64,000 nucleotides of DNA, taken from the NCBI GenBank assembly GCA_963715635.1, contig OY970261.1, positions 2,046,001 through 2,110,000 of the forward strand, written 5' to 3'. Under the pieces are notes generated by a model. It saw nothing but the letters and a program-made list of their open reading frames with translations, was not told where the DNA came from and searched no databases. Shown in pieces: positions 63,902 through 64,000 of the stretch. Position 1 is the first letter of the stretch; the number at the start of each line of letters is the position of its first letter. Origin of the DNA: JAPKZH01 sp963715635. GTDB taxonomy: Bacteria > Acidobacteriota > Aminicenantia > Aminicenantales > UBA4085. Made by a program: the position numbers and the translations under genes.

Positions 63902-64000
63902 CTAGGATGGCTGGCCGAAGACGGATTCGACGAGGGCTACGACATTCCCTCCGATTCTCGGGATGTAGCTGATCTTTCGCTCTTGAAATGCGGAAACGAG
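63902..64000 (-). CDS. C-terminal end of an upstream gene (runs off the window)
   Basis: From the window edge the minus strand reads LVSAFQERKISYIPRIGGNV followed by VALVESVFGQPS and TAG at 63902-63904, 32 codons, all open. It is in the same direction as the exopolysaccharide genes and 87 nt before the next start. The fragment is too short to assign; it may be a glycan-assembly gene. Confidence 0.5.
   Translation of the reverse strand, partial: LVSAFQERKISYIPRIGGNVVALVESVFGQPS

Overview
The window looks like chromosome from an acidobacterial or Candidatus Aminicenantes-type bacterium. This is inferred from gene content only: a run of Pkn-type Ser/Thr kinases with sensor tails, many secreted amidohydrolases and M28/S9 peptidases, a gltX-glnS pair and a class II photolyase. 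It has no rRNA, complete tRNA, intact insertion sequence, CRISPR array or phage genes.

Region 1 (1-24.1 kb) is accessory in character. Five membrane or cytosolic Ser/Thr kinases share an N-terminal zinc ribbon and carry different C-terminal halves (TPR, TolB-like plus TPR, or a PD40 propeller). Secreted hydrolases sit among them: an S9-like hydrolase, two metal-dependent amidohydrolases and an M28 peptidase. The region is full of debris: a frameshifted PI3/4-kinase-like gene, a truncated tRNA-Arg, several fossils of kinase 3' ends, and a SnoaL-like lipoprotein gene that runs into one fossil. Four of the five kinases can be read from similar TTGAC-17-TA(T/A)NCT promoters.

Region 2 (24.1-35.8 kb) holds a Tat lipoprotein gene broken at a G8 run, a second M28 peptidase, the overlapping gltX-glnS operon, a GNAT/DUF2156 pair, and an operon on the minus strand. 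That operon encodes two small Cys-patterned secreted peptides, a 6-bladed propeller protein, a thioredoxin-like CxxC protein, a class II photolyase and a decayed phytoene-desaturase-like gene. The peptide-propeller-thioredoxin set is the best candidate for an undescribed system.

Region 3 (36-47 kb) is mostly core: lone hutU, a c-di-GMP group (GAF-GGDEF-PilZ cyclase, coiled-coil protein, HD-GYP protein), rpmE-prfA-prmC and rsmD, with two proteins of unknown function.

Region 4 (47-64 kb) is a long co-directional exopolysaccharide locus on the minus strand. It has four GT4 glycosyltransferases, a monotopic phosphoglycosyl transferase, two O-antigen-ligase/polymerase-type membrane proteins, a Wzc-like BY-kinase/chain-length regulator, a short OPX export protein next to an outer-membrane beta-barrel, a geranylgeranyl-reductase-like flavoprotein and a TPR protein. 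Together they would assemble a lipid-linked glycan, polymerise it and export it across both membranes.
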